This document shows, in pieces, positions 24,989-33,860 of a DNA stretch of 64,000 bases. The stretch is from Dehalobacter sp. DCM (GTDB lineage: Bacteria; Bacillota; Desulfitobacteriia; Desulfitobacteriales; Syntrophobotulaceae), in NCBI RefSeq assembly GCF_024972775.1, contig NZ_CP092282.1:3031001-3095000 (forward strand), in the 5' to 3' direction. Numbering within the stretch: position 1 is the stretch's first letter; each line of letters starts with the position of its first letter. The position numbers and the translations under genes were made by a program. Under the pieces are notes generated by a model. The model ran no database searches. It saw nothing but the letters and a program-made list of their open reading frames with translations, and was not told the DNA's origin.

Positions 24989-27900
24989 TTACTCAAAGTA
25001 GAATGTGACGGAATAAGTGATGTTTGACTTGTTATACATGCACGTATGGTTCGTGTAGTAGTAAAACTCCAGCTGGCTGTAGATTCCGGCCGCCAGTGTA
25101 CGGCTGAAGGTGATGCCGTTGGTGGTGGTCTGGTAGTCCAGTTGGTCCCACTGTCCGGTCAGGACGTTGTACCCGCGGACGCGGCCGTAATCCTGACCGC
25201 TGTGCCCATCAACCGGTGGCACCGTGAACGTATAGCTGGTGATGGTTGCGCCTGCGATACCCTGTTCCAGGATGACCGATTCGGGACCTGTCAGCGTCAT
25301 GCCGCCACCGTGGGTTGAATCAGATACGAAAAATACAATAGCTGCCCAGGGCGACTCAGCTCCGGTGGAGTCCACCGCCTTGACGCGCACCACATTCTTG
25401 CCCAATGGGTAGGCGGTACTGGTTTGAGCCGGCCTACCCTCCCACACATAGGTGATGGCGTCGCCGTCCGGGTCGGTGCTGCTTGCTGTGATAGTGATCG
25501 CTACACCGGGAGCTATACTGTTGCCATCCGGCGTTCGGGTAATGACGGGCGTGGTCGGCGCCGAGTTGGTCACTGTGAAGGAGATGGCAGTCCAGTCGGA
25601 ATAAAGCCCCCAGGCATCCTTTGCCCGGACATAGACTGTATGGCTACCCACGGCATAATAGCTGTCGGAGGTGTTTCCGGAGTATTCCAGGGTAACGGAA
25701 TCCCCATCCGGGTCGGAAGCGTAGGCATAGAGGTTGACCAGGAGATTACCATCCTTGGCTGTTCTGGTTACCGAGGCGCTTCCTGAAGGCTTGTTTGGCG
25801 CGTTGTTGGTGATAGCAATGCCCTGCGAGTAGATGAAGGTTCTGCCTGCGCTGTCGGTAGTGCTGGCCGTCAGGACATAGCTTCCGGTGCTGCTGATGGC
25901 TATGGTGCCGCCGCTGTTTGACAGGCTTCCGGTATAGCTGGCCGCGCTGCCATCCTTTGTCAGCGACCAGTTGAGGGTTCTGCCCTCCAGCCCGGAGGTC
26001 GACGGTAACGACACGCTGAATCCGGAGCCGATGTGAGCCGAGGAAGGAAGCGTGAACGCAAAGCTGGCAATGGGTTTGACTATTCCGGTTCCGGAGGTGA
26101 AAGTGAAATTCCGCCCGTTGGTATCGGTGATCACTGCCTGCAGTTTCACGGAGATGGTTTTATCCGTATAGATACGCAGACTGCCGCCGCTGATTCCGAG
26201 GGTGCCTGTTGCATACTCCGTGTAGGGCTTCGCCCCACCGCCATCCACTGAGATATACCAGTTGACAGAGGCTCCGCTCAGCTCGGTGCCGGAGGCGGTG
26301 ACTGCCATAGACTCGCCGCTGTAGGTCAGCGATGGGATGCTGATGCTCATGGTTGGGATGGGGGATATTGTGAGGCTCCGGCTTCTCGTAAAGGTCCGGC
26401 CGGTGGGGTCCGTCATGGTCAGGACGAGTTCATACTGGCCCTTCGAGGGGAAGGTGATCGCGCCGCCATTCTTGGTCAGGGTGCCGGAAACATAAGTAGA
26501 ATACGGTTTGGCATCACCAGTGCCCTGAATGATCGTCCAGTCCCCGGTGAGATTATCCAGATCGGTACCGCTGACGCTGACCGTCCCGGCTTCCCCGGTG
26601 TACCAGGGCTGCGGGATGCTGATGCTTATGGTCGGGATGGGATACACCGTGAAGCTCCGGGTTTCCGTAAAGGTACGGCCGTTGGTGTCCGTCATGGCCA
26701 GGATTAGTTCATACTGTCCCTTCGTGGGGAAAGTGATTGTGCCGCCGTCCTTGGTCAGCGTGCCTGTAGCGTAAGTGGAATACGGCTTTGCATCTCCATT
26801 TCCTTGCTTGATGGTCCAATCTGCGGTGAGGTTTTCCAGATCGGTACCGCTGATGCTGACCGTTCCTGCTTCGCCGGCATGCCAGGTCTGCGGGAGACCG
26901 ACTGACATTGTTGGGATGGGAAAGACGATAAAGCTCTGGCTTCGTACAAAGGTGCGGCCGGTGGGGTCTGTCATTGTGAGAATCAGCGTGTATTGTCCTT
27001 TTGTCGGGAAGGTGATCGTCCCGCCTGTTTTCGTCAGGGTGCCGGAGGTGTGGATGTAATAGGACTGTGCGCCGCCGTCGCCCTGAATGATCGTCCAGTC
27101 TGCGGTGAGGTTATCCAGATCGGTACCGCTGACACTGACCGTTCCGGTTTCACCGGCGTACCAGATCTGCGGAACATCTAGCAGGATGGACGGGATGGGA
27201 TAGACTGTGGTGGAGGCGCTGTAAGAGAACACACGGCCCAGGGCATCCGTCATGGAGGCGGTCAGGGTGTATTCTCCAACCTCTTTGAACTGGATTTTGC
27301 CGCCGTAAGCGTTCAGGCTGCCCTCCAGCGCATCGGTGAGCTCTCTCGGCTTGCCGTCCTTTGTGATCGTCCATTCCACCGGCAGCACATTATTGTTGCC
27401 GCGGGTTCGAAGGTCGACAGTGCGGTCGGTATGCGTTGATGCCGGCAGCTCAAAGGAAATATTCAGCACCGGCAGGACTTCGATCTTACCGCCGTCCTCG
27501 TAGAGGAACACGCGCCCGGTTTCATCGGTGATCCTTGCAATGAGCTCATAGGTTCCGGCATGTTTAAAGCGGATGGTTCCTCCATCATTGTCCAGAGTCC
27601 CGTCGATGTAGGTCGCAAGATCTTGGAATCCGAAGCCGTTCTCCAACAGCCATTCCACTTTTAAGTTCCCTAATTCCAAGGTTTTCGGAATCACAGAAAC
27701 TTCGGTGTCGGTGTGTGCGGTTTCCGGCAGCTTATATGTGATGCTGGGTACCGGATAGACCTTGATGGGTGAGGTATAGCTGTAGGTCCGTCCCGCCGGG
27801 TCGACGAAGGCGGCTTTTAGCACATATTCACCCTTTTCCTTGAAGCGGACGGTGCTGTTCATATCCGTGAGCGTTCCTTCGATGCAGTCGGCAACAGATA

Positions 27901-29596
27901 CAGCTTTGCCGTCTTTTATCAGTGACCATTGGATTTCGGCAGTCCCAAGATTCTGGAATGTGGCCTTTACAAGAACACTCGTATCGGTATGCGCGATCTC
28001 CGGCAGATAGAAACCAACGGAGCCCACAGGGTAGACCGTGACGGTCTGTGAGGCTTCGAAGGTACGGCCGGTTTCATCGGTGAGAGTTCCGGTCAGCATG
28101 TACACGCCCTTGTCCTTGAACCGGATGCTTCCTCCCGCATCGGTCAGGGTGCCCTCCAGCTCGTCGGATAACACAGCGGCTTTACCGTTCTTGGTCAGGC
28201 TCCACACTACGGACAGGCCGCCGTTTTCAGTCAACGTGGTAGATACCTCCACGGTCTTGTCCGTATGGGAAGCAACGGGCAGCGTGAATGTAATACCGAC
28301 TAACGGGTAAACCTTGGTGCTCTCGGCATGTGTAAAAATGCGCCCGGTTTCATCGGTTATGGTGGCGGTCAGCGTATAGCTGCCCTTGGTCTTGAACACA
28401 AAGGTGCCGCCGTCATTCCGCAGCGTACCATCCAGTATGTCTGCAGTCTGGACGGCTTCTCCATCCTTCACCACTGTCCACACGATGTCGTGGCCGTAGA
28501 GCTTTTCGAGCGGGAAGGTAAGGGTGACCGACTTGTCAGTGTGAGTTGTTTCCAGCATGTCAAAGGTCAGGTCAATCACGGGATAGACCGTCACCGTTTT
28601 GCTTAAGACCGTTTCTTTTCCTCTGGCGTTTTTCGCCGTTGCCGTGAGGGTGTATTTCCCTTCCTCTTTAAACTGGATTGTGCCGCCCTCAAGTCCCAGG
28701 CTGCCGGTGACGGCGTTGGCCAGCGCCACCGGCTGCTCAGAGCCGTCCACTGCCGATTTCGTCATTGTCCAGGTGAAGCTCTGCATATATTTCCACACGG
28801 GCATCACCTTAATCTCAGTATCGGTGTGTGCGGTTTCGGGCAGGTCAAACCGCACCTGCGCATCCGGGACGTAATAGGAACCGCCGCCTGAACCACCGCC
28901 CGGCGTGGGTGTCGGCGTCGGGGTCGGAGACGGGGTTGGTGTCGGCTTTTCCTTATCCGGGTCGGTAGGCATCGGGGTCGGTGTCGGCGTAGTGGTATCG
29001 GTTGCCGGGGTTGTTGGGGATGGTGTCGGTGTGGATGGTTTTGGATCGGCCTTGTCGATCATATCATCAGCCTCTCCCTTGGTAACGGGATCGTTGGGAT
29101 GGATCTTGTCGTCATCAGTGTCCCCTATGATTCCGTCCTCCTTTCCGACGATGACATAGCCCTTGTCATCGTCCGCGATATCCGACTGGTCATCGTAGCC
29201 GCTGTGTCCCTGGGTATTTTTCGCTTCCTCGTCCTGGCCCTTGGCCCGCACCATCATTTTAATGATCTCGGCGCGGGTGATGGGCTCGTCGGGCTTGAAG
29301 CCGTCCGGGTAATCGGCAGGGTCAATGATGCCGGCGTCAACAAGGGCCTCGATGTACTTCTCCGCCCAATGTCCGTCGATGTCGGAAAAGCTGGGCGTGT
29401 CTTTTTCCGATCCGGCGGTGTCCAGCTTCAGTTCCTTTGCCAGCTCCGCGGCGAATTCCCCGCGGGTGATGATGTCGTTCTGCCCTATGAACAGTTCAGG
29501 ATGCAGGCGATAGGCAATATATAAGCCGCTGGTCACCAGCAGCACCGCCAGAAGAAATACCGCGAGGATACATTTCCTTTTGTCTTTCAGGTTCAT
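24989..29596 (-). CDS. SLH-anchored giant surface protein with 11 Ig-like repeats
   Basis: A 1,535-aa protein. A signal or anchor segment (residues about 8-28) is followed by S-layer homology sequence (about 40-120: DIITRGEFAAELAKEL, FSDIDGHWAEKYIEALVDAG, PITRAEIIKMMVRA). Then come an Asp-rich segment and a Pro/Thr linker (about 190-240). Eleven repeats of about 95 residues follow, each with LPxxxHTD or a variant near its start, GGTIxFKxxGxYTL in the middle and TDxTGRxF near the end. Two further Ig-like domains with SDPDGD and STDPDGD boxes and a unique C-terminal domain complete it. It probably coats the surface or mediates mating contact. A terminator precedes its start. Confidence 0.85.
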   Translation of the reverse strand: MNLKDKRKCILAVFLLAVLLVTSGLYIAYRLHPELFIGQNDIITRGEFAAELAKELKLDTAGSEKDTPSFSDIDGHWAEKYIEALVDAGIIDPADYPDGFKPDEPITRAEIIKMMVRAKGQDEEAKNTQGHSGYDDQSDIADDDKGYVIVGKEDGIIGDTDDDKIHPNDPVTKGEADDMIDKADPKPSTPTPSPTTPATDTTTPTPTPMPTDPDKEKPTPTPSPTPTPTPTPGGGSGGGSYYVPDAQVRFDLPETAHTDTEIKVMPVWKYMQSFTWTMTKSAVDGSEQPVALANAVTGSLGLEGGTIQFKEEGKYTLTATAKNARGKETVLSKTVTVYPVIDLTFDMLETTHTDKSVTLTFPLEKLYGHDIVWTVVKDGEAVQTADILDGTLRNDGGTFVFKTKGSYTLTATITDETGRIFTHAESTKVYPLVGITFTLPVASHTDKTVEVSTTLTENGGLSVVWSLTKNGKAAVLSDELEGTLTDAGGSIRFKDKGVYMLTGTLTDETGRTFEASQTVTVYPVGSVGFYLPEIAHTDTSVLVKATFQNLGTAEIQWSLIKDGKAVSVADCIEGTLTDMNSTVRFKEKGEYVLKAAFVDPAGRTYSYTSPIKVYPVPSITYKLPETAHTDTEVSVIPKTLELGNLKVEWLLENGFGFQDLATYIDGTLDNDGGTIRFKHAGTYELIARITDETGRVFLYEDGGKIEVLPVLNISFELPASTHTDRTVDLRTRGNNNVLPVEWTITKDGKPRELTDALEGSLNAYGGKIQFKEVGEYTLTASMTDALGRVFSYSASTTVYPIPSILLDVPQIWYAGETGTVSVSGTDLDNLTADWTIIQGDGGAQSYYIHTSGTLTKTGGTITFPTKGQYTLILTMTDPTGRTFVRSQSFIVFPIPTMSVGLPQTWHAGEAGTVSISGTDLENLTADWTIKQGNGDAKPYSTYATGTLTKDGGTITFPTKGQYELILAMTDTNGRTFTETRSFTVYPIPTISISIPQPWYTGEAGTVSVSGTDLDNLTGDWTIIQGTGDAKPYSTYVSGTLTKNGGAITFPSKGQYELVLTMTDPTGRTFTRSRSLTISPIPTMSISIPSLTYSGESMAVTASGTELSGASVNWYISVDGGGAKPYTEYATGTLGISGGSLRIYTDKTISVKLQAVITDTNGRNFTFTSGTGIVKPIASFAFTLPSSAHIGSGFSVSLPSTSGLEGRTLNWSLTKDGSAASYTGSLSNSGGTIAISSTGSYVLTASTTDSAGRTFIYSQGIAITNNAPNKPSGSASVTRTAKDGNLLVNLYAYASDPDGDSVTLEYSGNTSDSYYAVGSHTVYVRAKDAWGLYSDWTAISFTVTNSAPTTPVITRTPDGNSIAPGVAITITASSTDPDGDAITYVWEGRPAQTSTAYPLGKNVVRVKAVDSTGAESPWAAIVFFVSDSTHGGGMTLTGPESVILEQGIAGATITSYTFTVPPVDGHSGQDYGRVRGYNVLTGQWDQLDYQTTTNGITFSRTLAAGIYSQLEFYYYTNHTCMYNKSNITYSVTFYFE

Positions 29597-29634
29597 AAAT
29601 TTTTCATACCTCTCTTCCTTTTAAATTTGACTGT

Positions 29635-29668
29635 GAAAAAACCGGAATCATATTCTCGATTCCGGCTT
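29635..29668 (-). terminator. Intrinsic terminator before the surface-protein gene
   Basis: On the minus strand CCGGAATC and GATTCCGG pair and are followed by TTTTTTC. It lies between the 195-aa accessory gene and the giant surface-protein gene. Confidence 0.82.
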
Positions 29669-29684
29669 TAAGTCCTTAATATTT

Positions 29685-30269
29685 TCATAGCTTCAGCTCC
29701 ATGCCTCCCGGCTCCTGCCCATCGCGGTGTACATCCAGTATCTCCTGCGTCGGGTAGATGACCTTTCCCTCCACCATTTCAAAGACGCAAAAGTCATCGC
29801 GGTCACAGATCATGATCCTGTGCTGGTAGTCCTTCTGCATTTCGATGTAATCCTGTACCTCCTTGGGGCTGCACAGCCATACGCCGGAGGTGTAGCGGCC
29901 GTCCGGCAGGTAGCAGTAGCCGCTGAACTGCGGCTCGTTGCCCTTTAAATCCAGCGCGCCGATGGGCCGGATTTGAGAGAGCTGGAGGCGGGCCTTCTCG
30001 GAGAGGGCTTCCGGTTTTGCGATGCCGAAGATGTCGCTCCGGTTCCAGCGAACATGTTCGCCATCCGCAAGAGAGACAGTGAAAATGGAACGGCCAATGG
30101 GATAGGGATTGCTGCCGTTGCCTCCAGTGCAGAAATAGAGCTGCCGTTCCGCAATTTTGTATTCCTCCGGCAGTGCGGAGGAGTGAAGAACGATCACTTT
30201 TCCCGCGATGGACATGTCATAACCGACCTGCCGGCAGTCCTCCTGTGTTAATAGGGTTTTATCACTCAT
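29685..30269 (-). CDS. ICE accessory protein, 194 aa
   Basis: A soluble protein, MSDKTLLTQEDCRQVGYD onward, of a kind common in clostridial ICEs but without a function I can name. The longer open frame is overlap; ATG 30,269 overlaps the stop of the AbrB-type gene. The C-terminus GGMELKL is almost the same as GMKLQL of the deoxyribosyltransferase-like protein at 10,423, although the proteins are otherwise unrelated. Confidence 0.68.
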   Translation of the reverse strand: MSDKTLLTQEDCRQVGYDMSIAGKVIVLHSSALPEEYKIAERQLYFCTGGNGSNPYPIGRSIFTVSLADGEHVRWNRSDIFGIAKPEALSEKARLQLSQIRPIGALDLKGNEPQFSGYCYLPDGRYTSGVWLCSPKEVQDYIEMQKDYQHRIMICDRDDFCVFEMVEGKVIYPTQEILDVHRDGQEPGGMELKL

Positions 30270-30555
30270 GGCGTTGCCCCTTTCTCTGATCAACGAGTTC
30301 CAGGAGCTTTGCGGCAATGGAAATCTGCTTTTCCTCCGGCATCTCCCGGATGGCGGCATGGACATAAGCTTCCACTGCCTCCGGCGACATGTCGCCCACC
30401 TCAATGAGATCGACCTTCTTTACGCTGACGGTTCCCTGGCTGACGCCGACCTTGACGATATCGCCGTAGTCCATGCCAGTTGCGGCGCGGAGCTCCTTGG
30501 GGATGAGGACGCGGCCTTTGCCGTCCATAATCTTGTATATAGGCTTTGCTTTCAT
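30262..30555 (-). CDS. SpoVT/AbrB-type DNA-binding protein
   Basis: A 97-aa protein. The N-terminal swapped-hairpin domain reads MDGKGRVLIPKELRAATGMDYGDIVKV, a clear AbrB/MazE signature. The C-terminal half is helical and acidic. Start ATG 30,555 overlaps the stop of the second AbrB-like gene upstream, so the two are made together. It likely regulates ICE genes. No toxin partner of MazF type is adjacent. Confidence 0.85.
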   Translation of the reverse strand: MKAKPIYKIMDGKGRVLIPKELRAATGMDYGDIVKVGVSQGTVSVKKVDLIEVGDMSPEAVEAYVHAAIREMPEEKQISIAAKLLELVDQRKGQRHE

Positions 30556-31007
30556 ACGAAATAGCCCTCCTTTTTCATGACCTCCCGAACGGTTTCGGGG
30601 TGGATACCGAAGGATTGAAACAGGTTTTTGAGACCATCCGGCAGGCGGTTCAGGATATCCGATTCCTTGATGATGATGGCGCCGGGAACGCAGGTGACGT
30701 CCAGATCGCTGTCGATGGGAATGCCTGCGGCGTTCAAAAGCTCATGAGGAAGCGCGAAGTCATCCTCCGGCTCACCGTCCTTCTGTTCTGTATCCTCATC
30801 CTCGTCACAGTCCGGAGCGAATGCAAAGGTTACCGGGGTATCTGGCGAGACGACCATCACCGGGCAGGGAAGCAGTCCTTCCTCTGAAATCGCCAGAGTC
30901 ACGGTCATCTCTGAGTCTGGCTGGATAGCCGCAGCGTTGATGAATTCCATGGGCAACGACAGGCGGCCTTCCTTGTCTACGCAAATACGTTTTTCAATCA
31001 GTTTCAT
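30552..31007 (-). CDS. AbrB-like protein with two possible hairpin domains
   Basis: A 151-aa protein. The first domain reads KRICVDKEGRLSLPMEFINAAAI, AbrB-like. The second (LPHELLNAAGIPIDSDLDVTCVPGAIII) has a similar pattern. An acidic DEDEDTEQKDGE linker joins them. AGGAGG precedes ATG 31,007; the upstream extension overlaps the methylase gene. It pairs with the AbrB-type protein directly downstream, so heteromer formation is possible. Confidence 0.75.
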   Translation of the reverse strand: MKLIEKRICVDKEGRLSLPMEFINAAAIQPDSEMTVTLAISEEGLLPCPVMVVSPDTPVTFAFAPDCDEDEDTEQKDGEPEDDFALPHELLNAAGIPIDSDLDVTCVPGAIIIKESDILNRLPDGLKNLFQSFGIHPETVREVMKKEGYFV

Positions 31008-31041
31008 AATGGTTTTCCTCCTAAATTTGATTTTTGAATGG

Positions 31042-31974
31042 TTATTCCATGCCATAAAAACCGGCAAGGTCGAAGAGACCCAGCTGGGTCGGCATATCCC
31101 GCAGCCGTTCACCGGTGTCGTAGTTGGAGATCAGGACTTCGGCATACTCGCTGCCGTTGTCATAACGCTGGGCCAGATTGTTCAGGCGACTCACTGCCTC
31201 GATCCGGAAGTCCTGATACAGCTCCCGTATGAATTCACAGTCGTTGTAGCTGACCAGCCACTTGCCCTGACAACCTGCCAGCGTATCCCGCAGGCGGTAG
31301 TGATCCTCCTTGAGAAATTCCACCGCATAGTGACCTTCTGTCAAATAGTACGGCGGGTCGCAGTAGATAAAGGCGTTCTCCCTGTCGTATTGCTTGATTA
31401 AATCCTCGAAGTCCTTATTCTCGATGACGGTATCCTTTAATCTTCGGCTGCCCTGCCAGAGCAGATGAAAGGTCTTACGGATATCGAAGGGCTGGCAGCC
31501 GTAGCTGGTACAGCCGCTTCCGTAACTGTAGCGTATGAGCTTAAAGAAGGCAGCGGCGCGTTTGATGTCATTCATCTGTGCCTTCTCAATGAGGATGGTT
31601 TTGATTTCCTCGAACTGGATCGGAGTCAGCTGCCGCTGGGCCAGCTCCAGTTCCTTCTGCATAAATTCGCTAGTGAATTCCTCCTTCTCCAGATATCGTT
31701 TTAGGACCATAAACTCGTCGCGGCCGTTTAATGGAAGGAATCCCAGTTCCGTCAGGAACGCCATCGGCTGGTCGCGGACACAGCGGAACATATTCGTCAG
31801 GTCGGAATTATAATCGTTGTACACCTCCATGACCGTGCCTAGGGGACGGCCAAACAGCACCCAGCCTCCGCCGCCGAAGACTTCGACATACCGCCCGTAT
31901 TCCTTGGGCATCCTTTGGTAAATGAGATCCCGCAATGCTTTCTTGCCGCCCACCCAGCTGATGATGCTGTTCAT
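31042..31974 (-). CDS. dam: DNA adenine methylase (Dam family)
   Basis: A 310-aa D12-class N6-adenine methyltransferase. Motif I is near VEVFGGGGWVLF, the N-terminal box is SWVGGKKALRD, and motif IV is CDPPYYLTEGHY. It would methylate adenine in ICE or host DNA, perhaps protecting the incoming element. No cognate nuclease is adjacent. The end FYGME resembles the shared tail. The ribosome site is GGCAGGTG. Confidence 0.9.
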   Translation of the reverse strand: MNSIISWVGGKKALRDLIYQRMPKEYGRYVEVFGGGGWVLFGRPLGTVMEVYNDYNSDLTNMFRCVRDQPMAFLTELGFLPLNGRDEFMVLKRYLEKEEFTSEFMQKELELAQRQLTPIQFEEIKTILIEKAQMNDIKRAAAFFKLIRYSYGSGCTSYGCQPFDIRKTFHLLWQGSRRLKDTVIENKDFEDLIKQYDRENAFIYCDPPYYLTEGHYAVEFLKEDHYRLRDTLAGCQGKWLVSYNDCEFIRELYQDFRIEAVSRLNNLAQRYDNGSEYAEVLISNYDTGERLRDMPTQLGLFDLAGFYGME

Positions 31975-31978
31975 CGCA

Positions 31979-32179
31979 TCACCTGCCTTTCTTTTTGCCG
32001 TGCATCCGATCCAGGTCGGTCTTTAAACAGGAACCGTCAGGACTCCAGCAGATAAAGCCGACGCCGGGATAAGGACAGCCCTCGCAGCGGGAAGGCTCCT
32101 TCGGGGAAGGTATCGTAAACTTCGGAGGTCCGGTGATCTCCGCGACTGTTTTTTCTTCTGTTTTTAAATCATGATTCAT
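31979..32179 (-). CDS. Small Cys-containing ICE protein, 66 aa
   Basis: MNHDLKTEEKTV onward, with CEGCPYPGVGFICWSPDGSC, a four-Cys arrangement that could bind a metal. AAGGAGC precedes ATG 32,179. It sits four bases from the methylase start in the same direction. The function is unknown. Confidence 0.65.
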   Translation of the reverse strand: MNHDLKTEEKTVAEITGPPKFTIPSPKEPSRCEGCPYPGVGFICWSPDGSCLKTDLDRMHGKKKGR

Positions 32180-32202
32180 AGCTTCAGCTCCTTCCTCGGA
32201 AA

Positions 32203-32239
32203 ACAAAAAAGGCGCTGCCTTTTTTGTAAAGACAGCGCC
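32203..32239 (-). terminator. Intrinsic terminator
   Basis: On the minus strand GGCGCTG and CAGCGCC pair around a 15-nt loop and are followed by TTTTTTG. It lies between the 401-aa accessory gene and the small Cys protein gene. Confidence 0.78.
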
Positions 32240-32266
32240 ATTCTGTTCCGATATGTAGTTGGCCGG

Positions 32267-33472
32267 TCAACCCATCTGTTGGCCGGTTTGCTTGATGGAA
32301 AAGTCCAGGGTCATTTCCTGGTTGTTGCGGCGGATGATGCCATAGGGAGTAGTGATGGCTTTTGCTTCCTGCATCCATTTGGAATCGCAGCGTGAAAAGT
32401 GGAGCAGCTTCAAGTCGGGATCGCTTTCCGGAATGTGATAGCGTAGGAGGAATTCCTGCCTTGCATATTCTTCTGGTGAGGATAGGTCAGGATTAAAATC
32501 ATAGCAGTCCAGGTTTCTGGTCAAGTCCAACGCCTGGTCGATGTCCGAGCAATCGCTGATTTCCAGGGCAGCTTTGAATTTCGGAAGCTCTCCGGCGTTC
32601 TCCAGTTCTCGGATACGTTCGGCAAGGAGATTCATTTTATCAATGTCCTCACTGAAAGAGAACGCCTGCTCCAGCATCGGAATGGGACTGGAGCAATGGG
32701 TAAACACACATTCCTCCAGTGATACCGCACCCAGCTGCTCCAGTGCCGCGAGGATTTTCTTATCTCCAGCCGGCAGGAGAAGCGGCACAGTCTTATCCGG
32801 TTCCTTATCTTCCATATTAAAATCCGCCTCGGCTAGCTGGAGTTTGAAAATATATGGTGCTTCCTCCGGCAGATCGGGAAGGTGAGCGCCGTCATAGATT
32901 TGGTTCATAACACCGGAGCCATGCACTACATAATAGCCATTCTTGAATATACCGCCTTCCGCTTTCCGCTGTTCACAGCCTATTTTCTCATAGTCCAGCA
33001 GCTCCAGCAGTTCCTTCTGATACTCCGGCGGTATATGATTGATCGCATCGATAAAATCGTTGTCCACATAGAATTTTCCGAGCTCCCGATCATTGTTCAC
33101 GGGAACCACATGGACATCTTCCAGACTATAAGTTAGATTAATGAGTGCTTTCATGTCCGGCTGTTCATCGCCCATCGCCACACACCCGTTGAAAGCCAGC
33201 AGGTCATGCGTGGGCAGATCGCTGATGCGGTGTGCCAAAAAATTTAGTTCGTCGAGGGAAGGCTTCTCCTGAATGAAGTTCAATTCCTCGCCCTGCATAT
33301 TAAAGCACTCGACAATTTGATATGGCAGACCATCCCTGATCCGGGCGCGATCCATTGCGTCCTGTATCTCGTCCCGGCTGGCGGGAAGGTTCAGGTAAGA
33401 GCCGACATATCCCAGCGCGTCATATAAGTCCGACCGCATGAGTGTAACGATCATCACTTTTTCTTTCTGCAT
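32267..33472 (-). CDS. ICE accessory protein, 401 aa, ArdA-like anti-restriction candidate
   Basis: An acidic soluble protein. Segments such as LNFLAHRISDLPTHDLLAFNG and MNLLAERIRELENAGELPKFKAALEI recall the repeated LNxLAxxLxxL pattern of ArdA-type anti-restriction proteins of conjugative elements. The overall acidity also fits DNA mimicry. This is a tentative call from motif resemblance. It ends GQQMG, one of the shared tails. AAAAGGAG precedes the ATG. Confidence 0.55.
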   Translation of the reverse strand: MQKEKVMIVTLMRSDLYDALGYVGSYLNLPASRDEIQDAMDRARIRDGLPYQIVECFNMQGEELNFIQEKPSLDELNFLAHRISDLPTHDLLAFNGCVAMGDEQPDMKALINLTYSLEDVHVVPVNNDRELGKFYVDNDFIDAINHIPPEYQKELLELLDYEKIGCEQRKAEGGIFKNGYYVVHGSGVMNQIYDGAHLPDLPEEAPYIFKLQLAEADFNMEDKEPDKTVPLLLPAGDKKILAALEQLGAVSLEECVFTHCSSPIPMLEQAFSFSEDIDKMNLLAERIRELENAGELPKFKAALEISDCSDIDQALDLTRNLDCYDFNPDLSSPEEYARQEFLLRYHIPESDPDLKLLHFSRCDSKWMQEAKAITTPYGIIRRNNQEMTLDFSIKQTGQQMG

Positions 33473-33492
33473 TTGATCAACTCCTTTTGAAA

Positions 33493-33529
33493 TAAAAAAA
33501 CGCCCTTCAGTTTCAGGTAGAAACCAAAG
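33493..33529 (-). terminator. Intrinsic terminator, weaker
   Basis: On the minus strand CTTTGGTTTC and GAAACTGAAG pair with two wobbles and are followed by GGCG and a T run. It lies after the 108-aa accessory gene. Confidence 0.55.
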
Positions 33530-33533
33530 AGCT

Positions 33534-33860
33534 CTACATGTTCATCTGCAATCCCTGATCGGGATAGAGGATGGCGAAGCGTGCAGTCTGCAGCTTTTCC
33601 GCCTCACCGTTTTTAATAATTTCGTGATGTGAGCCGATCCACTGTAAGTCCTCCAGAGCAACTGGCTCGGGCGGGCCTTGTCCATACCGGAAGGATTGGA
33701 CAACCACAGAGATGTATTCCGAGCAGCCGCAGTCCTCCACCAGCTCCTGATATGACTGCGATCTTTGTATGTCCTCCACTTCAGGGATGCCGCCCATGAT
33801 GGCAACGTCGCGGATGCCTGTGTTGGTTTCTAAACCGATGAGTGAAAATATCTTGCTCAT
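33534..33860 (-). CDS. Small ICE accessory protein, 108 aa
   Basis: MSKIFSLIGLETNTG onward, no recognised domain. ATG 33,860 overlaps the upstream stop (TGATG) and uses the GGGAGGG at the end of that gene as ribosome site, so translation is coupled. The end GLQMNM matches the GPQMSM end of the YodL protein. Confidence 0.6.
   Translation of the reverse strand: MSKIFSLIGLETNTGIRDVAIMGGIPEVEDIQRSQSYQELVEDCGCSEYISVVVQSFRYGQGPPEPVALEDLQWIGSHHEIIKNGEAEKLQTARFAILYPDQGLQMNM

Noticed and set aside
25046-29159. Regular repeats of about 285 bp suggesting a satellite or CRISPR-like array
   Set aside because: They are in-frame coding repeats of the SLH surface protein; no short repeat-spacer structure exists.
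30262-31007. MazEF-type toxin-antitoxin pair
   Set aside because: Both proteins are AbrB-like and there is no toxin-like neighbour.
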